64,000 nt of DNA, from assembly GCA_965214495.1 (NCBI GenBank), contig OZ243958.1:1736001-1800000 (forward strand), read 5' to 3'. Position 1 is the first letter of the stretch, and each line of letters begins with the position of its first letter. The position numbers and the translations under genes are program-made. The notes under the pieces are model-generated. The model was given only the letters and a program-made list of their open reading frames with translations, searched no databases and was not told the origin of the DNA. This document shows positions 1-10,524 of this stretch, in pieces. The stretch comes from JANQOH01 sp965214495. GTDB taxonomy: Bacteria; Pseudomonadota; Alphaproteobacteria; UBA7887.

Positions 1-211
1 GGAGATGACGGAACGGGACGAGCGTGACCGTGCGCGCGCGGTCGCGCCTCTGAAGCCGGCACCGGACGCGCTTCTGTTGGACACGACCGATCTGGGTGCG
101 GAGGCCGTGCTGGCGGCCGCCGTCGATTTTGTATTGGCGCGCCGGAAGAACGTCGCGCTGCCGGTCGCGGAATCCGTTCCACGGCCAGGGAGAAACAGAA
201 CGCATGAGTGA
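1..211 (+). CDS. cmk: Cytidylate kinase, C-terminal fragment (5' end outside window)
   Basis: The reading frame enters from the left edge and ends with TGA at 209-211. The visible 69 or so residues begin with an Arg/Asp-rich stretch (RDERDRARAVAPL) followed by KPAPDALLLDTTDL. This matches the end of CMP kinase, where the RDxxDxxRAxAPL segment belongs to the nucleotide-binding lid region. The enzyme phosphorylates CMP and dCMP with ATP in the cytosol. The gene overlaps the start of rpsA by 8 bp, and cmk-rpsA is a very common bacterial gene pair, which supports the call. The catalytic P-loop half lies outside the window, so nothing can be said about integrity. Confidence 0.85.
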   Translation, partial: EMTERDERDRARAVAPLKPAPDALLLDTTDLGAEAVLAAAVDFVLARRKNVALPVAESVPRPGRNRTHE

Positions 212-1985
212 CATACCCGCCGCCGGGCACGCCCCCGCCGAAGAAAACTTCGCCGCACTGTTCGAAGAGTCGGTGCAACGATCGGAAAAGCGGGAGGGTT
301 CGGTAGTCGAAGGGCGGGTGATCGCGCTTGACAACGACATGGTGGTGATCGACGTCGGCCTCAAGGCCGAGGGCCGGGTGCCGGTCAAGGAGTTCGCCAC
401 CGCAGGCGAGTCCCCCGAACTGTCGGTCGGCGACACCGTCGAGGTATTTCTCGAACGCATCGAGAACCGCCACGGCGAGGCGGTGCTGAGCCGCGAACGC
501 GCGCGCCGCGAAGAAGCGTGGGTCGTGCTGGAGAAAGCGTTCGGCGAGGACAAGCGGGTCGAAGGCGCCATCTTCAATCGAGTCAAGGGCGGGTTCACCG
601 TCGATCTCGGCGGCGCGGTCGCCTTCCTGCCGGGCAGCCAGGTCGATGTCCGTCCGGTGCGCGACATCACGCCGCTGCTCAACACCAAGCAACCGTTCCA
701 GATCCTCAAGATGGACCGCCGCCGCGGTAATATCGTGGTCTCGCGCCGCGCGGTGATGGAGGAGACCCGCGCCGAGGCCCGCGCCGAATTGGTCGCCAGC
801 CTTCGCGAAGGCCAGGTGCTCGACGGGGTGGTCAAGAACATCACCGACTACGGCGCCTTCGTCGATCTCGGCGAGGTCGATGGCCTGCTGCACGTCACCG
901 ACATGGCATGGCGGCGCGTGAACCATCCGAGCGAGGTGGTGGAAATCGGCCAGCATGTGAAAGTGCAGGTCATTCGCTTCAACATCGAGACCCAGCGCAT
1001 CTCCCTCGGCATGAAGCAGCTTCAGGCGGATCCGTGGGACGGCGTGGCGCTCAAATATCCGGTCGCCGCGAAGTTCCGGGGCCGGGTCACGAACATCACC
1101 GACTACGGCGCCTTCGTCGAACTCGAACCCGGCGTCGAAGGCCTCGTCCACGTCTCCGAGATGAGCTGGACCAAGAAAAACGTCCACCCGGGCAAGATCG
1201 TTTCGACGAGCCAGGAGGTCGAGGTCATGATCCTCGACGTGGACCCGCAGAAGCGCCGCATCAGCCTGGGCCTCAAGCAGTGCGTCGTGAATCCGTGGGA
1301 GGCCTTCGGCGAGCAATACTCGATCGACAGCGTGATCGAGGGCGACGTGCGGAACATCACCGAGTTCGGAGTGTTCGTTGGTCTCGAAGGCGGTATCGAC
1401 GGGCTCGTCCACATGTCCGACATCGACTGGAACCGCCCCGGCGAGGAAGCGATCAAGGACTATCGCAAGGGTCAGCGCATCAAGGCGGTGGTACTCGATA
1501 TCGACTCGGAGCGCACGCGCATCAGCCTCGGTATCAAGCAGTTGGCCGGCGCGGATCCGTTCAGGTCGGCGACCGAGGGCATCAAACGCGGCGCCGCGGT
1601 CACGGGCGTGGTGTCGGCGATCATGGAGAACGGTATCGAAGTAACCGTGAACGACGGCGCCACCGGTTTCATCCGCAGGGCCGAACTGGCGCGCGACCGT
1701 TCGGACCAACGGCCCGACCGCTACGCCGTGGGCGACCGGGTGGACGCCCGGATCGTCCAGCTCGACAACGCCAGCCGGCGCCTGACCCTGTCGATCAAGG
1801 CGCTGGAGATTGCCGAAGAGAAACAGGCGATGGAGCAATACGGATCGTCGGACAGCGGCGCCAGCCTCGGCGATATCCTCGGCGCGGCGATCAAAGCCAA
1901 GGCCGAAGACGACGCCCGACAAAGCTCCGCCAGGGGCCCGACGCCGGCGCCGGATAATTCGGCCGACGCCGGAAAGGCGGACTGA
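204..1985 (+). CDS. rpsA: 30S ribosomal protein S1
   Basis: This 593-residue protein is built of six consecutive S1 (OB-fold) RNA-binding repeats, at roughly residues 31-97, 116-181, 200-270, 287-357, 373-444 and 460-530. The central repeats carry the typical NITDYGAFVDL and GLLHVTDMAW signatures. S1 binds mRNA on the small ribosomal subunit and helps start translation on structured messages. I chose the ATG at 204 (MSDIPAAG) because the longer frame back to 96 lies inside cmk and reads as non-native sequence. The tail after residue 540 is low-complexity and acidic/alanine-rich, as is usual in alphaproteobacterial S1. It is likely co-transcribed with cmk (8 bp overlap) and sppA (24 bp gap). 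Confidence 0.96.
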   Translation: MSDIPAAGHAPAEENFAALFEESVQRSEKREGSVVEGRVIALDNDMVVIDVGLKAEGRVPVKEFATAGESPELSVGDTVEVFLERIENRHGEAVLSRERARREEAWVVLEKAFGEDKRVEGAIFNRVKGGFTVDLGGAVAFLPGSQVDVRPVRDITPLLNTKQPFQILKMDRRRGNIVVSRRAVMEETRAEARAELVASLREGQVLDGVVKNITDYGAFVDLGEVDGLLHVTDMAWRRVNHPSEVVEIGQHVKVQVIRFNIETQRISLGMKQLQADPWDGVALKYPVAAKFRGRVTNITDYGAFVELEPGVEGLVHVSEMSWTKKNVHPGKIVSTSQEVEVMILDVDPQKRRISLGLKQCVVNPWEAFGEQYSIDSVIEGDVRNITEFGVFVGLEGGIDGLVHMSDIDWNRPGEEAIKDYRKGQRIKAVVLDIDSERTRISLGIKQLAGADPFRSATEGIKRGAAVTGVVSAIMENGIEVTVNDGATGFIRRAELARDRSDQRPDRYAVGDRVDARIVQLDNASRRLTLSIKALEIAEEKQAMEQYGSSDSGASLGDILGAAIKAKAEDDARQSSARGPTPAPDNSADAGKAD

Positions 1986-2009
1986 CCCCCGCCCCCGCCG
2001 GTCGAGGGA

Positions 2010-2924
2010 ATGGCGATCGACAGCGACTCGATGGCCGATCGCCGGCGTCTCAAACGCCGGCTGGCTTTGTGGCGGTTGCTCGCTTTCGCCGCCGTCGCCG
2101 CGTTGATCGCCGTGTCGTTCGACGCCTCACCGCGGCTTCCCGGAATGCGGCATATTGCGGCCGTGACGGTCGACGGCATCATTCTCGGCGACCGTCCTCT
2201 CGAGCGGGCGATCCGCGACCTCGCCGACGACCAGTCGGTCGCCGCGATGATCGTGCATATCGACAGTCCCGGCGGCACCACTTTCGCGAGTGAAGCGCTA
2301 TATCGGGCGATCCTCGCCGTCGGCGAAACCCGGCCGGTCGTCGCCGTCCTGGACGGGGTCGCGGCGTCCGGAGCCTATATGGCGGCGCTGGCCGCCGACC
2401 ATATCGTGGCGCGCAAGAGCACCGTCACAGGGTCGATCGGCGTGGTGTTCCAGGCGATGAACTTCGCCGGTCTGATGGAGAAGCTCGGCGTCGAGGGCGA
2501 GCTCGTGCGCAGCGGCCCCCTCAAGGCCGAACCGAACCCCTTCGGCCCGATGCCGCCGGAGGCGCGTGCGGCCACCCGGCGGGTCGTCGACAGCCTGCAC
2601 GACATGTTCGTCGCCATGGTTGCCGAACGGCGCGAATTGCCCGCGCCCGAAGCGTCACGGCTGGCCGACGGCCGCGTCTATACGGGCGCCATGGCGGTCG
2701 AGAGCGGTCTGATCGACGGTCTTGGCGGACTGGAAGAAGCCGTCGTCTGGCTGGAGGAGGAGGCCGGAGTCACCGCCGGTCTGCCGATCAACGATGTGCA
2801 GATCGACCGCCCGCAAGCGCCGATCGATCGCCTGATTTCCCTGTTCGTCGGAAAATCGGTGCTGACGGAAAGACTTGGACTTGATGGACCGGTATCGCTC
2901 TGGCACTCTTTGGCGGCTGATTGA
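2010..2924 (+). CDS. sppA: Signal peptide peptidase SppA-type serine protease (family S49)
   Basis: This 304-residue protein has a basic N-terminus followed by one membrane segment at about residues 18-36, then an S49 peptidase domain facing the periplasm. The family digests signal peptides left in the membrane after secretion, using a Ser/Lys dyad. Ser120 (VAASGAYMA) and Lys172 (SGPLKAEPN) are both visible and are 52 residues apart, the spacing known for short SppA enzymes. The early HIDSPGG motif of the family is also present. It sits between rpsA and ihfB, an order seen in many alphaproteobacteria. The length fits the short single-domain form rather than the 600-residue E. coli form. Confidence 0.9.
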   Translation: MAIDSDSMADRRRLKRRLALWRLLAFAAVAALIAVSFDASPRLPGMRHIAAVTVDGIILGDRPLERAIRDLADDQSVAAMIVHIDSPGGTTFASEALYRAILAVGETRPVVAVLDGVAASGAYMAALAADHIVARKSTVTGSIGVVFQAMNFAGLMEKLGVEGELVRSGPLKAEPNPFGPMPPEARAATRRVVDSLHDMFVAMVAERRELPAPEASRLADGRVYTGAMAVESGLIDGLGGLEEAVVWLEEEAGVTAGLPINDVQIDRPQAPIDRLISLFVGKSVLTERLGLDGPVSLWHSLAAD

Positions 2925-2992
2925 GAGACCGCGTGGCCGCCGTTCTCCGTTCCGGGCCAATCTGCCGTCGTGATTTCCGGGAAGCGGATCGC

Positions 2993-3283
2993 ATGACCAA
3001 GTCGCAGCTCGTGCAATCGCTCGCACAAGACAATCCGCACCTCTACCACCGCGATGTCGAACGCATCGTCTCGACTCTGTTCGAGGAGATCGCCGCGGCG
3101 CTGGAGCGCGGCGACCGGGTGGAGTTGCGCGGCTTCGGAGCCTTTTCGGTCAAGGATCGCAATGCGCGTCTGGGGCGCAATCCGCGCACCGGAGAGGCGG
3201 TCCAGGTGCGCGAGAAGCGGGTTCCGTTCTTCAAGTCCGGCAAACTCCTGCGCGAGCGCATCAACCGGCGAGGGTCGGCGTGA
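2993..3283 (+). CDS. ihfB: Integration host factor subunit beta
   Basis: This 96-residue protein belongs to the HU/IHF DNA-bending family. It starts MTKSQLVQSL and has the family core RVELRGFGAFSVK near residues 43-55, then RNPRTGE, the arm region that carries the DNA-intercalating proline (N-P-R-T-G). It pairs with IHF alpha to bend DNA sharply at specific sites in the nucleoid. The ATG at 2993 is preferred over the upstream in-frame start at 2921 because homology to the family begins there and the length is standard. Its TGA stop overlaps the GTG start of pyrF. Confidence 0.94.
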   Translation: MTKSQLVQSLAQDNPHLYHRDVERIVSTLFEEIAAALERGDRVELRGFGAFSVKDRNARLGRNPRTGEAVQVREKRVPFFKSGKLLRERINRRGSA

Positions 3284-4008
3284 CGGCACCATCGCCCGCC
3301 GATCGTATCGTCTGCGCGATCGACACTGCCGACCTCGAGGAGGCGAAGCGGCTGGCCGAATGCCTGGTCGACGCCGTCGGGATGCTGAAGCTCGGTCTTT
3401 CGTTCTACACGGCGCACGGTCCGGCGGGGGTCGCCGCGCTCGCGGACGGCGGCCTGCCGGTTTTTCTCGACCTCAAATTCCACGATATTCCCAACACGGT
3501 CGCGGGCGCGGTGCGTGCCACCGCAGGCGCCGCGCCGGCGATGCTGACGGTGCACGCCGCAGGCGGTGCGGCGATGATGCGGGCGGCTGCCGCGGCCGCC
3601 ATGCGCCTCGCCGGTCCGGATGCCGGGACGCGGCCTAAAGTTCTGGCGGCCACGGTCCTGACCAGCCTGGACGAAGCCGACACGGCAAGTGTCGGCATGA
3701 CCGGCCCGATCGACGATCTTGTCAGGCGCGCCGCAGCGCTCGCGCAAGAGTGCGGTCTCGACGGCGCCGTCGCTTCGGCGCGCGAAGTGGCCATGTTGCG
3801 CGCCCGGTGCGGCGCCGACTTCACCCTCGTCGTGCCCGGCGTACGCCCCGGCTGGGCGGCGGCGGACGACCAGAAGCGGATCGTCACCCCCGCGGAGGCG
3901 CGGCGGCGCGGCGCGGATTACCTGGTGATCGGCCGACCCATCACCCGCGCCGACGATCCGGGCGCGGCGGCGAAGCGCATCGCAGCAGAGATGGCGGACG
4001 CGCGATGA
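3280..4008 (+). CDS. pyrF: Orotidine 5'-phosphate decarboxylase
   Basis: This 242-residue TIM-barrel enzyme converts orotidine monophosphate to UMP, the last step of de novo pyrimidine synthesis. The catalytic signature D-x-K-x-x-D is at Asp64, Lys66 and Asp69 (DLKFHD), followed by IPNTV. The phosphate-binding region GVRPGW and the late segment YLVIGRPIT are both intact. The start is GTG at 3280, overlapping the ihfB stop (GTGA), and the stop overlaps the trpF start (ATGA), so translation of the three genes is probably coupled. Length is normal for the class I bacterial enzyme. Confidence 0.95.
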   Translation: MTAPSPADRIVCAIDTADLEEAKRLAECLVDAVGMLKLGLSFYTAHGPAGVAALADGGLPVFLDLKFHDIPNTVAGAVRATAGAAPAMLTVHAAGGAAMMRAAAAAAMRLAGPDAGTRPKVLAATVLTSLDEADTASVGMTGPIDDLVRRAAALAQECGLDGAVASAREVAMLRARCGADFTLVVPGVRPGWAAADDQKRIVTPAEARRRGADYLVIGRPITRADDPGAAAKRIAAEMADAR

Positions 4009-4649
4009 GCCGGGTCGCGGTCAAAATCTGCGGCGTGCGTGCGAAGTCCGCGCTCGCCGCCGCAGTGGCCGGCGGCGCGCGCCGCATCGGCATGGTGTTC
4101 TACCCACCTTCGCCGCGCCACGTCGCCATCGCCGAGGCCGCCGCGCTGGCGGCGCAAGCGCCGCGCGAGGTCGAGCGCGTCGGCGTGTTCGTCGAACCCG
4201 ACGATACCCTGCTAACCGAGGTTCTGGAGCGCGTGCCGCTTTCGGCGCTGCAACTGCACGGTTGCGAAACCCCGCGCCGCGTCGCCGAAATCCGCGCCCG
4301 TTTCGACCTGCCGGTGATCAAGGCTATCTCCGTCGCGCGAGCGGACGATCTCGTGCGCGCGAACGATTACGTTCCGGTCGCGGCGCGTCTGATGTTCGAT
4401 GCCAAGCCGCCGGCGAACGACGCCGACGCCCTGCCGGGGGGCAACGGCCTGGCATTCGACTGGCGGCTGATCGCCGGCCGGACCTGGCCGAAACCGTGGC
4501 TGTTGTCGGGCGGGCTGACGCCCGGGAACGTCGCCGAAGCGGTCGAGATCAGCGGTGCGCGTGAGGTCGATGTTTCTTCAGGGGTCGAGAGTGCTCCCGG
4601 AGTCAAGGATCCGGCGCGCATCGCTGCGTTCTTCGCGGCCCTCGCCTGA
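4005..4649 (+). CDS. trpF: Phosphoribosylanthranilate isomerase
   Basis: This 214-residue TIM-barrel enzyme performs the Amadori rearrangement of phosphoribosylanthranilate in tryptophan synthesis. The catalytic cysteine is in KICGV near residue 9, and a late Asp lies in REVDVSSGVES, the usual phosphate-binding and catalytic end. The segment LQLHGCE is also typical. The ATG at 4005 overlaps the pyrF stop. The frame extends far upstream inside pyrF, but that part is a shadow. trpF-trpB-trpA as a unit without trpC, trpD or trpE nearby is the common alphaproteobacterial split of the pathway. Confidence 0.94.
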   Translation: MSRVAVKICGVRAKSALAAAVAGGARRIGMVFYPPSPRHVAIAEAAALAAQAPREVERVGVFVEPDDTLLTEVLERVPLSALQLHGCETPRRVAEIRARFDLPVIKAISVARADDLVRANDYVPVAARLMFDAKPPANDADALPGGNGLAFDWRLIAGRTWPKPWLLSGGLTPGNVAEAVEISGAREVDVSSGVESAPGVKDPARIAAFFAALA

Positions 4650-4662
4650 CGCTCGGCAAGCC

Positions 4663-5870
<1,208 letters not shown>

Positions 5871-5874
<4 letters not shown>

Positions 5875-6689
5875 GCACGGCGCGTATCGACCGGTGCTTC
5901 GCCGCGCTCCGGGGGGCGGGCCGGGCCGGCCTCGTGACGTTCGTGTCCGCCGGCGACCCGGACCGAGAGCGCGGCGCGGCGTTGCTGGAAGCCTTGCCCG
6001 AGGTCGGCGCCGACGTGATCGAACTCGGTATGCCCTTCACCGACCCCATGGCCGACGGGCCGGCCATCCAGGCGTCGGGGCGGCGGGCACTCGACGGCGG
6101 CCAGACGATGGTGCGCACGCTGACCATGGTCGAGCGGTTCCGCCGCGCCGACACCCGAACGCCGATCGTCCTGATGGGATATTTCAACCCCATTCACAGC
6201 TACCGGGTCGACCGGTTCCTGACCGATGCGGCGGCGGCCGGGGTCGACGGGCTGATCGTCGTCGATGTCCCGCCCGAGGAAGACGACGTGTTGTGCCTGC
6301 CGGCTGTCGAAGCCGGCCTGAGCTTCATCCGCCTCGCCACGCCGACCACCGACGATGCGCGCCTTCCGGCAGTGCTACGCCACGCGAGCGGTTTTCTGTA
6401 TCATGTCGCGATCGCCGGCGTTACCGGCGCTGAGGGCGCGGGCGAGGCCGAGATCGCGCGTGCGGTGACGCGCCTGAAAGCGATGGTCGATCTGCCCGTC
6501 GCGGTCGGTTTCGGCATCAAGACGCCGGCGCAGGCGGCGGCGGTGGCACGCCATGCCGACGCCGCGGTCGTCGGCTCGGCGCTGTGCGAACGCATCGCGG
6601 CGGCACTGGAGAACGGTGGCGATCCGGTCGTCCGTGCGGTCGATCTCGTGCGCGACCTCGCCGTCGGCGTGCGCGGCGCGCGAGCTTGA
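5871..6689 (+). CDS. trpA: Tryptophan synthase alpha chain
   Basis: This 272-residue TIM-barrel subunit cleaves indole-3-glycerol phosphate to indole, which is channelled to TrpB. The catalytic pair is visible as Glu51 (IELGMPFTD) and Asp62 (MADGPAIQ), and the phosphate-binding GFGI and VGSA segments come late. The start is GTG at 5871, overlapping the trpB stop as GTGA; the longer upstream frame is a shadow of trpB. The gene is followed after 9 bp by accD, an order widespread in proteobacteria. Confidence 0.96.
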
Positions 6690-6698
6690 GGAGCGTCG

Positions 6699-7604
6699 AT
6701 GAGCTGGCTCAACAATTTCGTTCGCCCCCGCATCCAGGCTCTAGTGACCCGGCGCAACATGCCGGAAAACCTGTGGGACAAATGCCCCGCCTGCGACCAG
6801 ATGATCTTCCATCGCGATCTCAACGAGCAGTCCTTCGTTTGCCCGAACTGCGATCATCACATGCCGATCTCGCCCGAAAGGCGTTTCGGGACGCTGTTCG
6901 ACGACGGCGCATACGCGACGGTCGAACTACCTGAGGTCGCGGCCGACCCGCTCAAATTTCGCGACAGCAAACGCTACGCCGATCGGCTCAGGGATGCGCG
7001 CGCGAGGAGCGGCCGGCGCGATGCAGCGGTGGTGGCGAACGGCCGTATCGGCAGCCACGATGCGGTGGCGTGCGGCCTCGATTTCTCGTTCATGGGCGGC
7101 TCGATGGGTCTCGCGGTCGGCGAGGCGTTGGTGAGTGCTGCGCGCCTCACGGTTCTGCAAGCGGCGCCGCTGATCGTCTTTACGGCCTCCGGCGGGGCGC
7201 GGATGCAGGAAGGCATTCTGGCGCTGATGCAGATGCCGCGCACGACGGTCGCCATCGACGAGGTGCGCGAGGCCGGGCTTCCCTACATCGTCGTCCTTAC
7301 CAACCCGACGACCGGCGGGGTCACGGCCTCGTTCGCGATGCTGGGCGATGTGACGCTCGCCGAACCCGGCGCGTTGATCGGTTTCGCCGGCCCGCGCGTG
7401 ATCGAAAACACCCTGCGTCAACGCCTGCCCGACGGCTTCCAGAAGAGCGAGTATCTGCTCGATCACGGGATGATCGACGCGGTGGTGCATCGCCGCGACC
7501 TGCGCGACCGCCTGATCCAGTTGATCGGTCTGCTGACCGATAAACGTCCGACGGCCAAAGTGCTCGCCCTGCCGAACAACACAACCCGACGTGCCGGAGA
7601 TTGA
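6699..7604 (+). CDS. accD: Acetyl-CoA carboxylase carboxyltransferase subunit beta
   Basis: This 301-residue protein carries a four-cysteine zinc ribbon at Cys29, Cys32, Cys48 and Cys51, followed by a crotonase-like carboxyltransferase domain with the segments FMGGSMG and TASGGARMQEG. With AccA it transfers the carboxyl group from biotin carrier protein to acetyl-CoA in the committed step of fatty-acid synthesis. All four zinc ligands are intact and the length is usual. It lies between trpA and folC, an arrangement shared by many proteobacteria. Its last 14 bp overlap the folC start. Confidence 0.96.
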   Translation: MSWLNNFVRPRIQALVTRRNMPENLWDKCPACDQMIFHRDLNEQSFVCPNCDHHMPISPERRFGTLFDDGAYATVELPEVAADPLKFRDSKRYADRLRDARARSGRRDAAVVANGRIGSHDAVACGLDFSFMGGSMGLAVGEALVSAARLTVLQAAPLIVFTASGGARMQEGILALMQMPRTTVAIDEVREAGLPYIVVLTNPTTGGVTASFAMLGDVTLAEPGALIGFAGPRVIENTLRQRLPDGFQKSEYLLDHGMIDAVVHRRDLRDRLIQLIGLLTDKRPTAKVLALPNNTTRRAGD

Positions 7605-8835
7605 TCCGCAGACCCGCCTCGCCGGGCTGCACCCCAAAACGATCGACCTGTCGCTCGATCGCATCGAATGCCTGCTTGACCGGCTCGGCCGACCGCAGGA
7701 TCGCCTGCCGCCCACCATCCACGTCGCCGGAACCAACGGCAAGGGTTCGGTGGTCGCCATGTTGCGCGCGTGTCTGGAAGCGGCGGGGAAGCGAGTCCAC
7801 ACCTATACGTCGCCGCACCTGGTCCGCTTCAACGAGCGCATCGTCATCGCGGGACGCGAGATCGATGACGCTGCGCTGGACGCGCTCATCAACGAGGTCG
7901 AGACGGCGAACGCCGGCGCCCCGATCACTTTCTTCGAAATCACCACGGCTCTCGCGCTGCTCGCGTTCGCGCGCGAACCCGCCGACGTCGCGGTGCTGGA
8001 GACCGGCCTCGGCGGTCGTCTCGACGCCACGAACGTCGTATCTCCGGCCGTCGCCGCCATCACTCCGATCGGCCTCGACCACCAAGCCTGGCTGGGCGGC
8101 ACGATCGCGGCCATCGCCGCCGAGAAAGCGGCAATCCTCAAGCCGGGCGCGTTGGCGGTCGTCGCACCGCAACCGGATGCCGCGCGAGCGGTGATCGAAC
8201 GCGCTGCGGCCCGTGCCGGCGCTCCGATCCTCTCGTGGTCGGTATATCCGCGCGCGGACGGGTTCTCTTACCGGTCGGTGCGGCGCACGACCGAATTCGC
8301 GCGCCCGGCGCTCGTCGGCCCGCACCAGATCGACAATGCCGGCGTGGCGCTCGCGTGCCTCGACGCGCTGGGGGCACCGGCTCTGTCCGACGCCGAAATG
8401 GCGCAAGGTCTCGCCGCCGTACGATGGCCGGCGCGGCTGCAACGGCTGGCGGGCGACGGCGAAGTCTGGCTCGACGGCGGGCACAACCCGTCGGCCGGCG
8501 CCGCGCTTGCCGAGGTTGCCGCGACGTGGACCGACAAGCCGCTGCATCTCGTCGTGGGGATGATGCAGGGTAAAGACCCGCACGGCTTCCTCGCGCCTCT
8601 TGCACCGCACGCGTCGTCGCTCGCCGCCGTGACGATCCCCGGACAGAAGAACGCGCTGCCCGCCGCAACGGTTGCCGCTCAGGCGAGCGCTCTCGGCTTT
8701 GCCGCGGAAACCGCCAGGTCGGTGGCCGAAGCGGTTGACCGGATCGGGCCCGGTGCCCGGGTTCTCGTCTGCGGGTCTTTGTATCTCGCAGGCCGCGTGC
8801 TCGCCGATTTGGGCGGCGCGCAAGGTGCGCGATAA
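7591..8835 (+). CDS. folC: Bifunctional folylpolyglutamate synthase / dihydrofolate synthase
   Basis: This 414-residue Mur-ligase-type enzyme adds glutamate to dihydropteroate and to folates using ATP. The ATP-binding loop is GTNGKGS at residues 47-53, followed by the family segments TSPHLVRFNERI and FFEITTALA. The C-terminal ligase domain contains LDGGHNP, the usual marker of its start. The start is GTG at 7591 inside the accD end (14 bp overlap), preferred because family homology begins at once. It is the last gene of the + strand run and converges on the heparinase-family gene 15 bp away. Confidence 0.94.
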   Translation: MPEIDPQTRLAGLHPKTIDLSLDRIECLLDRLGRPQDRLPPTIHVAGTNGKGSVVAMLRACLEAAGKRVHTYTSPHLVRFNERIVIAGREIDDAALDALINEVETANAGAPITFFEITTALALLAFAREPADVAVLETGLGGRLDATNVVSPAVAAITPIGLDHQAWLGGTIAAIAAEKAAILKPGALAVVAPQPDAARAVIERAAARAGAPILSWSVYPRADGFSYRSVRRTTEFARPALVGPHQIDNAGVALACLDALGAPALSDAEMAQGLAAVRWPARLQRLAGDGEVWLDGGHNPSAGAALAEVAATWTDKPLHLVVGMMQGKDPHGFLAPLAPHASSLAAVTIPGQKNALPAATVAAQASALGFAAETARSVAEAVDRIGPGARVLVCGSLYLAGRVLADLGGAQGAR

Positions 8836-8850
8836 GGGCGGGCGCCGCGC

Positions 8851-10524
8851 CTACTGCCGCCCGTTTCGCCGCACGACCCACCGCACGGCCGTACCGGACA
8901 TCCCGCACACCCCGGCGATCACCACCTGATCGGTGTGCCGGCAGGTGAAATCGTCGGCCAGGTAAACGCTTCGATTGACCGTCAGACTACCGCCGTCGGC
9001 GCGTAACCGCCATTCAGCACCGTCGGCGAGACGCAAACGGACGGAGTCGCCGTGCTGCGCCAGCGTGGCGGTCACGGCCGGATGCAGGTGGAAGCGCACT
9101 GCGAAAGGCTGCGGCCCCTCGGGCGGCGCATCGGGCACCGGCAACAGTTCGTCTTCACCGCTTAACTCGCTGCCGTCGGCGGCGAGAACCAGCCGGCGCC
9201 GATGAACGAATCCGAACCGCCGCACATAGCCGTCGTGGGCGATGTCGAGCGAGGCCGCGCCGGCGTGGTCGTGCCGGTTGCATTCGACGGTCGCGGAGGC
9301 CTCGATGTCGCCGTCGGCAAGAGCAAGGGTCGAGTGCGCAGCGGTGCGAGTCAACGCGTCGGTCCAGGCGGCGTCGCGCCCGGTATGAGGACCGCAATTG
9401 ACGATCAGCCGCCCGGCGCCAACGCTCATTTCGAACGCCGACAGGCCCGCATGGTCGGCCTCGGTCCCGGCAGCGGGCCCCGCATCGACGATCGCTACAG
9501 CGGATCCCTCGGCGAGACGCTCGAACCCCACCCGACGCATACTCGCCAACGGTTGCGCCGTGGATGCGGCGGCTTGCAGAACCGCGACCGCGTCGGGGAA
9601 AAGGACCTCCGGGCTGTCATTGAACACAGCCAACCCGCCATCGCCGTGGCGCATCGCGGCAAGCACGGGCGCCATGCGCTCGATAGCGTCGCGCAGGCCA
9701 GCCGGCAGCGGCCGGCCCGCCGCGAGCAGGAGTTCGCGGCAGTCCACGAGGTCGGCCAGCACCGCACACTGGCGCGCCGGCGAGCGCTCGAGATGGCCGC
9801 CATCGGACAGAACCTGTCGTTCGCATTCGCGCGCCAGCCGGCGGATCGTCCAAACGATGCGCCGGTCGCTGCCGCCAAGACATATTCGGGCGTGCAACAA
9901 CCCGTGCAGCGCGGCGATACGCCGCGCGCCTGCCGTTTCGGCCTGGGCCACGCGCGCCAGATGGCGCGCCTGGGCCGCGAGGGCGGTCAGAAAAGCCGAC
10001 CGCCAGCGCGGGTCGGCGCCATTGAGCAGAAATCGGGCGCAGGCGATCCACGTCGCGACACGTCGGCCGGTAACTGCGGCATCCCACACGCCGGCGCGCC
10101 ACCGGTCGCCGCAGCGCCGGATCCAGTCCGCGACGAGCGCGCGGGCGTGGCGCCGCGCCATCTCGCCGCCACTCGCCTTGAGGTGGCGCAGCCACGCGAA
10201 CCCGTGCATCGCTTCGATCCAGGCGATGTCGATCGCTGGCGGCGCCCACACCGGCCCAGTCGCCGAGGTCACTTCGTGGCCGGCGAACCGATAGCAGCCC
10301 TGGAAGAGACGATCGCCCGCCGCGGCGTCGCCGGGCCAAAGGTCCCGCGGGTGAAGGGCGAGGTCCCGCGGCGTGCGGCCAACCAGGGTAAACGGGTAGA
10401 GGGGACCGGCGTATAGCGCCGCGCGCAGACCGCCCAGCCGAGGACGCGAGCGCTCGGTCTCGCGCGGGCGCGCGCGCGCCAAGGCGCGGCCGAAGGTCGT
10501 CGCCAATGCGGTTGCCGCGCTCAT
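8851..10524 (-). CDS. Heparinase II/III family protein
   Basis: This 557-residue protein has an alpha-helical N-terminal half (Trp/Arg-rich, residues about 60-300) and a beta-rich C-terminal half from about residue 310, containing FEMSVGAGRLIVNCG and RTAAHSTLALAD, the pattern of the heparinase II/III-like C-terminal domain. No signal peptide is obvious. In alphaproteobacteria a homologue sits directly after rsmB and rpe, as here. Its substrate is unknown; a role in polysaccharide or cell-envelope turnover is inferred from the family only. The start ATG overlaps the rpe stop (ATGA), so it is translationally coupled to rpe. purH, which often follows in related genomes, is absent here. Confidence 0.8.
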   Translation of the reverse strand: MSAATALATTFGRALARARPRETERSRPRLGGLRAALYAGPLYPFTLVGRTPRDLALHPRDLWPGDAAAGDRLFQGCYRFAGHEVTSATGPVWAPPAIDIAWIEAMHGFAWLRHLKASGGEMARRHARALVADWIRRCGDRWRAGVWDAAVTGRRVATWIACARFLLNGADPRWRSAFLTALAAQARHLARVAQAETAGARRIAALHGLLHARICLGGSDRRIVWTIRRLARECERQVLSDGGHLERSPARQCAVLADLVDCRELLLAAGRPLPAGLRDAIERMAPVLAAMRHGDGGLAVFNDSPEVLFPDAVAVLQAAASTAQPLASMRRVGFERLAEGSAVAIVDAGPAAGTEADHAGLSAFEMSVGAGRLIVNCGPHTGRDAAWTDALTRTAAHSTLALADGDIEASATVECNRHDHAGAASLDIAHDGYVRRFGFVHRRRLVLAADGSELSGEDELLPVPDAPPEGPQPFAVRFHLHPAVTATLAQHGDSVRLRLADGAEWRLRADGGSLTVNRSVYLADDFTCRHTDQVVIAGVCGMSGTAVRWVVRRNGRQ